DNA of 40,034 nt. Source: Sphingomonas sp. SRS2 (GTDB lineage: Bacteria > Pseudomonadota > Alphaproteobacteria > Sphingomonadales > Sphingomonadaceae). Under the pieces are notes generated by a model. It searched no databases. It was not told the origin of the DNA and saw nothing but the letters and a program-made list of their open reading frames with translations. Position 1 is the stretch's first letter, and every line of letters begins with the position of its first letter. The stretch lies in assembly GCF_000971055.1 (NCBI RefSeq), contig NZ_LARW01000049.1, forward strand, positions 1-40,034, in the 5' to 3' direction. A program made the translations under genes and the position numbers. Below, piece after piece: positions 7,878-15,566 of the stretch.

Positions 7878-9248
7878 ATGGATATGTCAGCCGCACCGGT
7901 AGCGCCCCACGAGGGCTTGCTGACCGATGACGAAATCAGCGAACGGGTTGCGGCTTATGGCGGCGACGGTACGCTGCGCGAGCGCCTCGCCACGATGTGG
8001 GAACGGGCTTCCGATATCATCCTGAACAATGCCCGCGACTACTGGACACCGATCATCGACGAACTTGCCGCCGAGTTTGCGCGCCATGGCGCGCAGCAGA
8101 GCGTCATCATGGACATCGATGCCTATGTCGCCCGGCGGCGGCAGATCTACACCTCCCCGATCGACGCGAACTGGATCCGGCAGCTGTCCCGAGTCGGCGT
8201 CATCATCTATCAGCTGAAGGTCCCGGTGACGCGCGTGGTGTTGCGCCGCGCGAAGGAAGCCGAGTTGCTGGTCGACCGTATTGTGGAGGCCTTCCCCGAA
8301 GATCCCGCATTCGCGCTGTTCTGCCAACGCACACTGAACCTTCTCGGCTCGATCGAACTCGAGCTCGACCTCTCCTATCTCAACTCGGTGCGCCGCCAGA
8401 AATCGCTTTCGATGCAGGATGCCGCCAGCACAATGTTTCGTACCGATATCAGTGATATATTGGCCGTTTCTCTCAAAAATTCGAACGCGCTGCGCGATCA
8501 GACCGGCTATGCGGCGCGGTCTGCGCGGGGCATGCTCGGCAAGACATCTGAAGTCGCCGCCGCCGCCGAGCAGTCGGCAACCGCCATGCGCGACGCGGCG
8601 CATACCGCATCGGGCCTGATCCGCGCGATCGAGGATGCGCGTCGCGAGGTCGACATCGCCGCCGAGGTCGCCACCCGCGCCGCCGGTCAGTCGGCCGAGG
8701 CCCTCGGAGTATCCGAAGCACTGACCAATCATGCTCGGGCGATCGAATCGATTCTGGGCCTGATCCGCGACATTGCCGGCCAGACCAACCTGCTAGCGCT
8801 CAACGCGACAATCGAGGCCGCTCGTGCGGGCGAGGCCGGACGCGGCTTCGCGGTGGTCGCGCAGGAGGTGAAGAACCTCGCCAACCAGACCGCGCGCGCG
8901 ACCGACGATATCGCCCAGAAGATCACCTCCATCCAGACCGCGACCCGCCAGGCGGTGGAGGCCAACGGCTCGATCCGCGACACGGTGGGCGAGGTCGAGA
9001 CGCTCGCCCGCCGCATCCGCGAGGCGATGGACGTCCAGGCAAGCACCGTGACGATGATCACCGCAGCGGTGGATCAGACCGCAATGGCCGCCGACTCGAT
9101 GTCGTCGACGATCGCTGAAATTCGCGCCGACACCGAGAATGTCGCCACCGACATCGATCGGCTCGACGAGGGGTTCCGCACCGTCGACGATCAACTCGGC
9201 AAGCTCGAGACGACTGCCCATGCCTTCGCCGCGCGCATAGCCGTCTAG
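7878..9248 (+). CDS. soluble methyl-accepting chemotaxis protein with globin-like sensor
   Basis: A 456-residue cytoplasmic chemoreceptor with no membrane segment. Residues ~30-165 look like the globin-coupled sensor fold: a helix with [15 protein letters not shown], then an [21 protein letters not shown] segment at ~100-120 that aligns by eye with the proximal 'iGrvHariglp' helix of globin sensors; the haem-binding His position seems to be Ile (~110). From ~200 on is a long coiled coil with the signalling tip [20 protein letters not shown] and [15 protein letters not shown] at about 297-345, which binds CheA/CheW. Methylation-type Glu/Gln pairs lie around ~230-280 and ~375-400. No che genes are nearby. 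Its stop (TAG, 9246-9248) shares CTAG with a small convergent ORF. The sensor assignment is inference. Confidence 0.85.
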   Translation: MDMSAAPVAPHEGLLTDDEISERVAAYGGDGTLRERLATMWERASDIILNNARDYWTPIIDELAAEFARHGAQQSVIMDIDAYVARRRQIYTSPIDANWIRQLSRVGVIIYQLKVPVTRVVLRRAKEAELLVDRIVEAFPEDPAFALFCQRTLNLLGSIELELDLSYLNSVRRQKSLSMQDAASTMFRTDISDILAVSLKNSNALRDQTGYAARSARGMLGKTSEVAAAAEQSATAMRDAAHTASGLIRAIEDARREVDIAAEVATRAAGQSAEALGVSEALTNHARAIESILGLIRDIAGQTNLLALNATIEAARAGEAGRGFAVVAQEVKNLANQTARATDDIAQKITSIQTATRQAVEANGSIRDTVGEVETLARRIREAMDVQASTVTMITAAVDQTAMAADSMSSTIAEIRADTENVATDIDRLDEGFRTVDDQLGKLETTAHAFAARIAV

Positions 9249-9406
9249 ACGCGGCTAGGCGAAGGTTCGTCGTTCGGCAAAGGTGAGAGATAGCTGAAGC
9301 GCTCGGTGGTCTGGGCACGGGCGGCGAAACAATTGGCGATTCCCATGGTCAGCGCATCGGGGCGGGCGCCGGAACACTCGTCGTCATATGGCTTACGAAA
9401 AGTCAT
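9245..9406 (-). CDS. possible small protein (53 aa), coupled to the upstream TPR-like gene
   Basis: A 53-residue reading frame too short for usual cut-offs. Its ATG (9404-9406) overlaps the stop of the larger gene upstream as ATGA, and its TAG stop shares the palindrome CTAG with the stop of the convergent chemoreceptor gene. The protein starts [16 protein letters not shown] and ends NDEPSPSRV; it has two Cys and no membrane segment. The overlap and exact fit between neighbours suggest a real translated gene, but codon use is not strongly biased and no family is recognised. Confidence 0.42.
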   Translation of the reverse strand: MTFRKPYDDECSGARPDALTMGIANCFAARAQTTERFSYLSPLPNDEPSPSRV

Positions 9407-10323
9407 GAGCTGCTTCCCGAACTGGCGGCCTGCGCAGCGATGGCGTCATCCAATATCTGCCCGGCATGGACGAGATCATAATTGCGGTGTTCGAAGAAGT
9501 TGATCGCGTGACGCGCGAAGCTGCGCTGATCGCGCGCGCCCAGCGCCATCATCGCGTCGCACCACTCGAATGACGCGAGCAGATGCCCGTCGAACCCTTG
9601 CCGGTGAACGATACGGGGGACGAAACCCCGGCCCGCGCCGATGTCGACCTTCGCCAGCGCAAGGTTGATAATCGTCTCGTCGACCGCGCAGCCGCGTTGT
9701 GCGGCCGAGAGGCGCTCCGGCTTGCCCAGTCCCTGCCCCACCGCCAACGGCCAGCGCGAGGCATCTCCGCCGATATAATAGAGCAGATCGACGGTGTCGG
9801 CGACGATCCGTTCCGACGGCGCGCCATGGCACTGGACCCGCAATATGTTGCGCGCGAAATGGATGCGGCGGAACTCGATAGCGTCGCCAAACACGTCGGC
9901 GAGATGGTCGCAGACTATGATCGCATCTTCGAGGCTGCGCACCGCCTCGTCATGGCGGCCGAGGCGATAGGCGAGAAAGGCTTCGGCAGCGCGCTGGAAG
10001 GCGAGCCCGGCGATGCGGCCATGATCCGAGAGCCCGCTATCGTCGCACAGCGCCGCCGCCCGGCGCAGCTGAACGGCGGCGTCCCCGAGATCGCCGAGAC
10101 GCGCGCGCGCGAGCCCCAGTTCGCGCATGTCCTCCGCGGCCAGCATGATCGCGATCTCGGCGGCTGGCAGCACAGTGGACAGCTTGAGCCGGTAGGCCTG
10201 ACTGAACATCTTGCCGGCGTCGAGCCGCAGTTCCGAGGGTCGCTGACGTTCGAACGCACGCCGCGCGGTGGCAAGCCGCCCCAACATCGCCGTGCGCGCC
10301 ATCCCCATATCGGACAGGATCAT
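9403..10323 (-). CDS. hypothetical protein with TPR-like helices
   Basis: A 306-residue soluble protein of no named family. It is made of helical pairs rich in Ala and Leu in the manner of degenerate tetratricopeptide repeats: ARLGDLGDAAVQLRRAAALCDD near residue 95 and FLAYRLGRHDEAVRSLEDAI near 120, then a less regular C-terminal half with several Cys and Trp residues and a Ser-rich end (AASSGSSS). No signal peptide or membrane segment. It diverges from the TIR operon, sharing the 380-base intergenic region that holds a Crp-like palindrome, so it may belong to the same regulon. The start at 10323 has no strong ribosome site; ATG at 10308 or 10302 are alternatives. Confidence 0.6.
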   Translation of the reverse strand: MILSDMGMARTAMLGRLATARRAFERQRPSELRLDAGKMFSQAYRLKLSTVLPAAEIAIMLAAEDMRELGLARARLGDLGDAAVQLRRAAALCDDSGLSDHGRIAGLAFQRAAEAFLAYRLGRHDEAVRSLEDAIIVCDHLADVFGDAIEFRRIHFARNILRVQCHGAPSERIVADTVDLLYYIGGDASRWPLAVGQGLGKPERLSAAQRGCAVDETIINLALAKVDIGAGRGFVPRIVHRQGFDGHLLASFEWCDAMMALGARDQRSFARHAINFFEHRNYDLVHAGQILDDAIAAQAASSGSSS

Positions 10324-10703
10324 GACCAGCGACGCTCCACTCTCGACGGGGTGCCCACAGCCCAGCCCACTCCACCGCTGAAGCCCGTCATCGCACGTTC
10401 CTCATGAAATGCGGCGCGAGTGGCCCCCCACAACATGCCAGACCAATATCCGCATGGACTATGGCCGGATTCGTTTCGCCGGAGCGTGACGGCGGTCACG
10501 CTTCAGGGATCATTTCGTCCTGGGTCGGCGGACGATCATTGCGGGTTCGCACCAAATATCGCGAAGTTGCGGCGCCTCGCCCCGTTCCGGCCGCCCGCAC
10601 GCCCCTGCCCCCTTCCCTTGCGACCATTTATGGCCTTTGATCTGAACGGCGAGAGCCATCTCGGCACGGGCAAGCGCCGAGGGGGACCGATGGGGGTCGG
10701 CGG
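10324..10703. other. 380-base divergent intergenic region upstream of the TIR operon
   Basis: No convincing gene. Two overlapping plus-strand frames here (from 10404 and 10420) are Pro/Arg-rich, lack ribosome sites and resemble no family. The region must contain promoters for the TPR-like gene (leftward) and the TIR operon (rightward), and contains the Crp-like palindrome at 10484-10501. Confidence 0.6.
10484..10501. promoter_or_regulatory. Crp-like operator GCGTGA-N6-TCACGC
   Basis: A perfect palindrome: GCGTGAC, spacer GGCG, GTCACGC, extended by one more A/T pair on each side. The GTGA-N6-TCAC core is the Crp class of operator. It lies about 200 bases before the TIR gene start. The same 6-6-6 pattern recurs twice at 15442 and 15497, next to a Crp-family gene whose recognition helix fits this core. 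Confidence 0.6.
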
Positions 10704-12305
10704 ATGACTATGCCTGTAGGCGAGCTGACTGGGACAGCCGATGGCGAAACCGCCGCCGATGGCTACCGCGCCTTCATCAGTTACGCGCATAAGGACGAGA
10801 AATCGGCCCGACGGCTCCATCGCTGGCTCGAATCCTATCGCATGCCGCGCCGCTTGATCGGCCGGGCGACCCGCATCGGTACGGTAGCGCGCCGGCTGAG
10901 CCCGATCTTCCGCGACCGGCTGGAATTACCCGCCTCATCCAGCCTCGACGCGGCCGTAACCAATGCGCTTGTCGCCTCCGACGCCCTGCTCGTGCTGTGT
11001 TCGCCCGCCGCTAAAGCGTCGATGTGGGTCAATGCCGAGATAAGGCTGTTCCGCAGCCTGCATCCCGACAGGCCGATCATAGCGGCGCTGCTGACGGGAG
11101 AGCCCCGCGACAGCTTCCCCGAGGCACTGCTGGAAGCCGATGCGCTGGGAATCGCGCGCGAGCCGGTCGCCGCTGACTTTCGCAGGAACCATGACGGGCC
11201 TCGCCTCGCCCGCCTCAAGATCGCCGCCGGACTGACCGGCCTCGCGCTCGACGAGCTGATCCAGCGTGAAGCACAGCGCCAGATCAGACGTGTGATCGCC
11301 GTCACGCTCGCCGCACTGGTCTTCGCCCTACTGATGAGCTTCCTGCTCGTCCTCGCGATCATGGCGCGGCGCGAGGCGGAGCAGCAGCGGCGGCAAGCGG
11401 AAGGCCTGATCGAGTTTATGCTCACCGATCTCAGAACAAGGCTGCAGGGGGTGGGCAGGCTCGACGTTCTCGGATCGGTCAACGACCGCGCTCTGGCCTA
11501 TTATGGCGAGCAGTCCGACCTCAGCGCATTGCCGGCGGAATCGCTCGAGCGGCGCGCGCGGGTGCTCCATGCGATGGGTGAGGACGATCAGAAACGCGGC
11601 AACGCGGCGGCGGCCCTGGCCACATTCGCCGAGGCGCACCGTACCACCGCCGCATTGCTGGCGGCGGCTCCCGATGATCCGCTCCGCATCTTCGCCCATG
11701 CCCAGAGCGAGTTCTGGATCGGCTATGTAGACTTCACCCGGGACCGGCTCGAACAGGCGCTGCCACGCTTCGTCGCCTATCGCGGCCTCGCCCGGCAGCT
11801 GACCGGGATCGACCCCGCGAACCTGAAATACTGGCGCGAGCTGGGCTATGCCGAGGGCAATATCTGCACGATCGCAATTGCCCGCAAAGGGCCGGCGAAC
11901 GATCTCGACGCCTGCCGTTCGGCGCTCGCGACGATGGAGAGGATCGCCCGATCGCAGCCTGGCGACGCCGGCGTTCAGAGCGACCTCGCCAACCGTCACG
12001 CCTGGATGGCCGATGCGCTGCGGCTGGGGGGGCGCGACCGCGAGGCGCTGGTGCATCGCGAAAAGCAGGCGGGGATCATTGACGCGCTGCTGGCGAAGGA
12101 CCCCAAGAACGCCAGCTACCGGCAGGACTGGATGCTGGCGCGCTTTTCGATGGCGGAGCTACTCCGCGCGCTTGGTCAGCGTGGGCGCGCCGAAGCGATG
12201 ATTGCGGAATCGCACCGCATGGTCGACGATCTGATCGCGTCGGATCCACAGAATCGCGACTGGCGTGTGTGGCGTCAGGAATTCACCCGAAACAACGCCA
12301 GTTAG
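10704..12305 (+). CDS. TIR-domain, single-pass membrane, TPR-like protein
   Basis: A 533-residue three-part protein. Residues ~20-170 are a TIR domain: YRAFISYAHKDEKSARRLHRWLE opens it (motif YRAFISYAH), VLCSPAAKASMWVNAEI carries the SxxWxxxE helix with Glu at 112, the position of the catalytic Glu in NAD-cleaving TIRs. A conserved IFRDRLEL segment is at 68-75. A membrane helix spans ~197-220, after a basic QREAQRQIRR stretch, so the TIR faces the cytoplasm. Beyond ~240 are helical, TPR-like repeats (AAAALATFAEAHRTTAALLAA; AMGEDDQKRGN), placed after the membrane pass; one pass with a cytoplasmic N-terminus would put them in the periplasm. First gene of an operon with two further genes. NADase activity is inferred, not shown; some TIRs are only scaffolds. 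Confidence 0.85.
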   Translation: MTMPVGELTGTADGETAADGYRAFISYAHKDEKSARRLHRWLESYRMPRRLIGRATRIGTVARRLSPIFRDRLELPASSSLDAAVTNALVASDALLVLCSPAAKASMWVNAEIRLFRSLHPDRPIIAALLTGEPRDSFPEALLEADALGIAREPVAADFRRNHDGPRLARLKIAAGLTGLALDELIQREAQRQIRRVIAVTLAALVFALLMSFLLVLAIMARREAEQQRRQAEGLIEFMLTDLRTRLQGVGRLDVLGSVNDRALAYYGEQSDLSALPAESLERRARVLHAMGEDDQKRGNAAAALATFAEAHRTTAALLAAAPDDPLRIFAHAQSEFWIGYVDFTRDRLEQALPRFVAYRGLARQLTGIDPANLKYWRELGYAEGNICTIAIARKGPANDLDACRSALATMERIARSQPGDAGVQSDLANRHAWMADALRLGGRDREALVHREKQAGIIDALLAKDPKNASYRQDWMLARFSMAELLRALGQRGRAEAMIAESHRMVDDLIASDPQNRDWRVWRQEFTRNNAS

Positions 12306-12314
12306 GAGATGCCT

Positions 12315-12803
12315 GTGTGCCGTCCGTCCTATGTACAGCAGCCGATAGCGGTCCTCCCGCCCGCCGGGGTGACGCCCGCGGAAACGATCCGCTTCATCGT
12401 CTTCTTCGGAGTCGAGGAAGGCCAGGTCGCGCTGCGCTATGAGCAGGAGAAGACCCGCAACCAGGATTATATCGCAATCGCCCGCGACGCACTGGTCGAG
12501 ATCGTGCTCCAGGGCGAGCAGCTCTACCTGTCGAAGGACATGGACGCCGTGACCACCAAGGACGCGCTCGCCGCCTTTTATGGCGGGCTCGAATATGACG
12601 GTTATGACGAGAAGCTCGACCGCTACCGGATCGCACGCTTCACCGCGCGCTACAATCGCGGCGGCAAATATGACACGACCCACGGGTTCAACATCAATGT
12701 CGACTTCCTCCAGGGGATCTGCCCCGACAACGGACCGAAGTGGATCGCGCTGACAATCGATCCGGACATCAAGAACCCGCCGCCGAAGCTCACCCACAAG
12801 TGA
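12315..12803 (+). CDS. hypothetical protein between TIR and SLOG genes (162 aa)
   Basis: A compact soluble protein, no family recognised. It is rich in beta-type segments (ETIRFIVFFGVEEGQVALRYE; RIARFTARYNRGGKYD; GFNINVDFLQG) and Tyr/Asp residues, with a conserved-looking ending PKWIALTIDPDIKNPPPK. No signal peptide or membrane segment. It sits nine bases after the TIR stop and the next gene follows closely, so it is surely part of the operon and presumably part of the same pathway. The start is chosen at GTG 12315 because AGGAG (12304-12308) lies six bases before it; the ATG at 12309 touches that site directly and would be poorly placed. The fixed position between a TIR and a SLOG gene suggests a partner, adaptor or small enzyme. 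Confidence 0.7.
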   Translation: MCRPSYVQQPIAVLPPAGVTPAETIRFIVFFGVEEGQVALRYEQEKTRNQDYIAIARDALVEIVLQGEQLYLSKDMDAVTTKDALAAFYGGLEYDGYDEKLDRYRIARFTARYNRGGKYDTTHGFNINVDFLQGICPDNGPKWIALTIDPDIKNPPPKLTHK

Positions 12804-12830
12804 GCGGCGGTGATCGTGGCTGGAGATGAT

Positions 12831-14309
12831 GTGACGCTATCGAACCTCACCAGGATCAGGCAGATCGCCCGCACGGGCGATACGCTGCGCGCCTGGCGCA
12901 TGTTCGAGGCAGCCGGGCTGCTCGCGTCGAACCATCCCGACGCGCTCAGCCTGCGCGGCAGGCTGTTGAAGGACCGCGCGCTGAAGGCGAACGGCGAACA
13001 GCGATCGGCCTTCTTCGACCAAGCCGAGGCAGCCTATCTCCAATCGGCGGGAGCGCGGCGCGCGACCTATCCGCTGATCAACGCCGCGACGATCGCTTTC
13101 TTGAACGGCAAGACCGATCAGGCGCGCCTGCTCGCCGAGAAGACGCTGGCATTGCTCGAAAGCGGCAACCACGACCCCGAAACCTCCTACTGGCTGGGCG
13201 CGACCCGCGCCGAGGCAGAACTGCTGCTGGGCCGCTTCGATGCCGGAAAAGCGACGCTCGAAGCGGCCATCGCCAGCACGCCATCGGCTTGGGAGGATCA
13301 TGCCGCAACGCTGGGTCAGTTGCGGCTCATCCTCGAGGAGGCCGACCGGCCCGCTACGCTGCTCGATCATCTCCGCCCGCCAGCCAGCCTGCATTTCAGC
13401 GGTCTCATCGGTCTGGCGTATGACGATCAGGTGGCCCGCGCGGCGATCAACGGCGCGTTCGACGCGATCCGCCCCGGCTTCGTATTCGGCGCGCTCGCGG
13501 CGGGAGCCGACATCGTCGTCGCAGAAATCGCCATCACGCATGGCGCACAGCTCCACGTCGTGCTGCCGACGTCGATCGCAAGCTTTCGCGAGCAGTCGGT
13601 CGCCCGCTTCGGCGCGGATTGGAGCGCCCGCTTCGACCGGCTGATCGATCTCGCCGAGATGGTCGAAACCCTGGCCGATGGTGATGCGCTGTCCGACGCG
13701 GGCATCACCCTTGGGGAAGAAGTCGCGATGGGCCTGACGATCCGCCGCGCGCGGACGCTCGCCAGCAAGGCGGTCGCGCTGCGGGTACGGCGGCCATCCG
13801 ACCCACCCTTCCCGTCCGAAACCGCCTGGCGCCGCCGCGGCCTGCCCTTCCGCGAGGTGATGGTCGAGCGATCGGCGGCGCGCAGCGATCAGCCGCTCGC
13901 CCCGCGCAGCCGGCGCGTGATCCTCGCCTCGGCCCGCCCGCTGCCCCCCGAATTGCCGCTGCCAAGCGGGGCCACAGTCGCCGCGCTGGCCGGGATCGCG
14001 ATCGTGCAGTTCGACAGTCTTGCCGATGCCGCCGACTTCGCTGTCGCAGCGCTTCGGGCGATGCCCGACAATCGTATCGGCCTGGATTATCGCATCGTCG
14101 ACAGGGGCGATGATCAGCTCGAGGAGATCGCCGGGACCGCCGCGCTGCTCGCCCGCGCCGCGCCCGCCGCCAGCATCTACGCGGCGAGCCCCGGCGTGCT
14201 GGCGATGGACCTGCATGCGCCCCATCTGAAGTTCGAAGCGGCGGGCGAGATCGTAACCCCGATTGGCGACATTCCGGTCAGCATGCTCTCTCTAAGCCCG
14301 GAACCCTGA
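12831..14309 (+). CDS. TPR-SLOG-degenerate nucleotide cyclase protein
   Basis: A 492-residue soluble protein in three parts. Residues ~1-175 are TPR-like helices (TAYLQSAGARRATYPLINAA-like pairs). Residues ~186-290 resemble a SLOG (nucleotide-ligand Rossmann) domain: LHFSGLIGL, then GALAAGADIVVAEIAITHGA and LHVVLPTSIASFREQSV. After a linker with EEVAMGLTIRRARTL, residues ~362-488 have the strand-helix pattern of a class III cyclase (FDSLADAADFAVAAL; RIGLDYRIVDRG; AALLARAAPAASIYAASPGV), but the usual metal-binding 'F.D..GFT' Asp motif is absent, so it is probably a non-catalytic ligand-binding relic. I recall longer alphaproteobacterial cyclases with the same TPR-SLOG-cyclase order. Start: GTG 12831 with GGAG five bases before it; GTG 12810 is the alternative. 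Domain names are by eye. Confidence 0.75.
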   Translation: MTLSNLTRIRQIARTGDTLRAWRMFEAAGLLASNHPDALSLRGRLLKDRALKANGEQRSAFFDQAEAAYLQSAGARRATYPLINAATIAFLNGKTDQARLLAEKTLALLESGNHDPETSYWLGATRAEAELLLGRFDAGKATLEAAIASTPSAWEDHAATLGQLRLILEEADRPATLLDHLRPPASLHFSGLIGLAYDDQVARAAINGAFDAIRPGFVFGALAAGADIVVAEIAITHGAQLHVVLPTSIASFREQSVARFGADWSARFDRLIDLAEMVETLADGDALSDAGITLGEEVAMGLTIRRARTLASKAVALRVRRPSDPPFPSETAWRRRGLPFREVMVERSAARSDQPLAPRSRRVILASARPLPPELPLPSGATVAALAGIAIVQFDSLADAADFAVAALRAMPDNRIGLDYRIVDRGDDQLEEIAGTAALLARAAPAASIYAASPGVLAMDLHAPHLKFEAAGEIVTPIGDIPVSMLSLSPEP

Positions 14310-14317
14310 AAGCGGCT

Positions 14318-15001
14318 CTAGCAGATCAGTTCCTGAAGCATGCGCGGCGCGGCGATGACGAGTTCGCTGTCGTCACGGCGCACGATACCGCGGCGGATCA
14401 GCGCCGCCAGCGCGCGCGATGCCGTCTCGCGCGACGTGTTGGCGCTCAGCGCAAGCGCGGTGACGAGCGGCGGCGGGGCGATGCGCAGGCCATCGCCGGC
14501 AAGCTGGAGCAGCTGGGCATAGACCCGCCCGGTCGCGCTATAGGTGGTCCGCGCAACCATGCGATCGAGCGCGCGATCGAGCTGGCGGGCTAGCAGGATG
14601 GCGAGCGCCGATCCGATCTGGGCATGTTCGACGGCGAGTGTGGACAAGGCCCGCGCCTCTGCACGGAGCAGATGCGTGTCCTTCTGGGCGATGATTTCGG
14701 CGCGGTGGATGATCGGATCGGGATAGGCGCCGAACATCTCGCCCGGGCCATGCTGGGCGAGTTGTTGACGTTGCCCGTCGATGCCGAGGGCATGCACCCG
14801 CACCGCGCCGTCGATGACCAGCCAGCAATGGTTGCAGGGGTCGCCCTGATGCGCGATCGCGTGCTTCGCCGCGACATGCTGATGGACCAATGCGGCGTTG
14901 AGCCGGCGCGCGGTCTGCTCATCGCATCGGAAGATCGCCCGAACCGCGGCTATTCGCTCATCGACGTCCAACGGCATTGCCCCCTGCATCGACGATGCCA
15001 T
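14318..15001 (-). CDS. Crp/Fnr-family transcription regulator
   Basis: A ~227-residue regulator with an N-terminal cyclic-nucleotide-type beta barrel (AIAHQGDPCNHCWLVIDGAV, then the GPGEMFGAYP turn) and a C-terminal winged helix-turn-helix. The recognition helix reads ANTSRETASRALAAL; Arg, Glu and Arg fall at the places that read GTGA in E. coli Crp (SRETVGR). The cAMP pocket residues (FGE...RSA) are not conserved (FGAYPDPIIHR), so the ligand is probably not cAMP. It lacks the Cys cluster of Fnr. It converges on the SLOG gene (nine bases apart). Start uncertain: ATG 15001, 14989 and 14977 are all possible, and the open frame up to 15199 is not family-like. Likely binds the three GCGTGA-N6-TCACGC sites nearby. 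Confidence 0.8.
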   Translation of the reverse strand: MASSMQGAMPLDVDERIAAVRAIFRCDEQTARRLNAALVHQHVAAKHAIAHQGDPCNHCWLVIDGAVRVHALGIDGQRQQLAQHGPGEMFGAYPDPIIHRAEIIAQKDTHLLRAEARALSTLAVEHAQIGSALAILLARQLDRALDRMVARTTYSATGRVYAQLLQLAGDGLRIAPPPLVTALALSANTSRETASRALAALIRRGIVRRDDSELVIAAPRMLQELIC

Positions 15002-15108
15002 CGGTGCCCCGCCCTGCATAGCGCAGTTTCGGGAGGCCGATAATCGCACCGAAGGGCGTTCGGCGCGGATAGGCGTCGAACCGGCGCTGTCCGGAAGCCG
15101 AGATGCCT

Positions 15109-15378
15109 TCACCGCGAGAATTTCCTCGCCTCCATCAGCCTGTGGAATTCGAGCGTGGAGAAATTGCGGACGATGTCGTCGCTCATCCGCCCGTCCCATT
15201 GCACCCCGCCATCAACGACGCGCGCATCGGGAGCGCCGCGTCGGATCAGGCAACGCGCCCGATCGCGCCAGCGCCCTTTCGAGTAGCCGGGATAGTCGGG
15301 GAGCTCGTACCACGAGACGCCCGCATCGACGGCAAGCAATATCGCGACATTGTCCAGCTTCACGGTGCGATCGGCCAT
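15109..15378 (-). CDS. small hypothetical protein (89 aa)
   Basis: An 89-residue soluble protein, no family recognised. It starts MADRTVKLDNVAILLAVDAG, has an aromatic patch (WYELPDYPGYSKGRWRDR), and ends in a helix EFHRLMEARKFSR. The start at 15378 is supported by AAGGA six bases upstream; a further in-frame ATG at 15402 precedes that site. It diverges from the small membrane protein gene, and two Crp-like palindromes lie 64-136 bases upstream, so it is likely under the neighbouring regulator. Confidence 0.62.
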   Translation of the reverse strand: MADRTVKLDNVAILLAVDAGVSWYELPDYPGYSKGRWRDRARCLIRRGAPDARVVDGGVQWDGRMSDDIVRNFSTLEFHRLMEARKFSR

Positions 15379-15441
15379 GACGAATCCTTCCGTTCGAATC
15401 ATCGAACCCGGGATCGGATAGGCCCGGTCGGCGAGGCGAAC

Positions 15442-15459
15442 GCGTGACCGATCTCACGC
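15442..15459. promoter_or_regulatory. Crp-like operator GCGTGA-N6-TCACGC, copy 2
   Basis: GCGTGA (15442-15447), six bases, TCACGC (15454-15459): same arms and spacing as the copy at 10484. It lies 64 bases before the start of the leftward 89-residue gene. With copy 3 it forms a pair 55 bases apart (start to start), about five helical turns, so two dimers would sit on nearly the same face of the DNA. Confidence 0.6.
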
Positions 15460-15496
15460 TCCCTATCCTCCTTCACGAGATGAGTATGACCGGGTG

Positions 15497-15514
15497 GCGT
15501 GACCGGAGTCACGC
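15497..15514. promoter_or_regulatory. Crp-like operator GCGTGA-N6-TCACGC, copy 3
   Basis: GCGTGA (15497-15502), CCGGAG, TCACGC (15509-15514). The arms match the other two copies exactly while the spacers differ, which is what selection on protein contacts gives. It lies 53 bases before the rightward gene start at 15567, a normal place for a class I or II activator site. Confidence 0.6.
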
Positions 15515-15566
15515 GCCCGCCTCGGCACGCGGCGCTATCGTTCGGGCAGACACAAGGAACCGAACC

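Noticed and set aside
9583-10407. 274-codon plus-strand open frame
   Set aside because: Opposite the TPR-like gene. The minus strand gives helical repeat pairs and an ATGA link to the next ORF, which I judged better, though neither strand has a known family.
10404-10707. Two plus-strand frames before the TIR gene (from 10404 and 10420)
   Set aside because: Pro/Arg-rich, no ribosome site, and they cross the Crp-like operator.
12837-14225. 462-codon minus-strand open frame
   Set aside because: Antisense to the SLOG gene; the plus strand has a ribosome site and domain text.
15444-15566. Longer start for the small membrane protein
   Set aside because: The added text covers both operators, and a ribosome site (AAGGA) is placed for the ATG at 15567.
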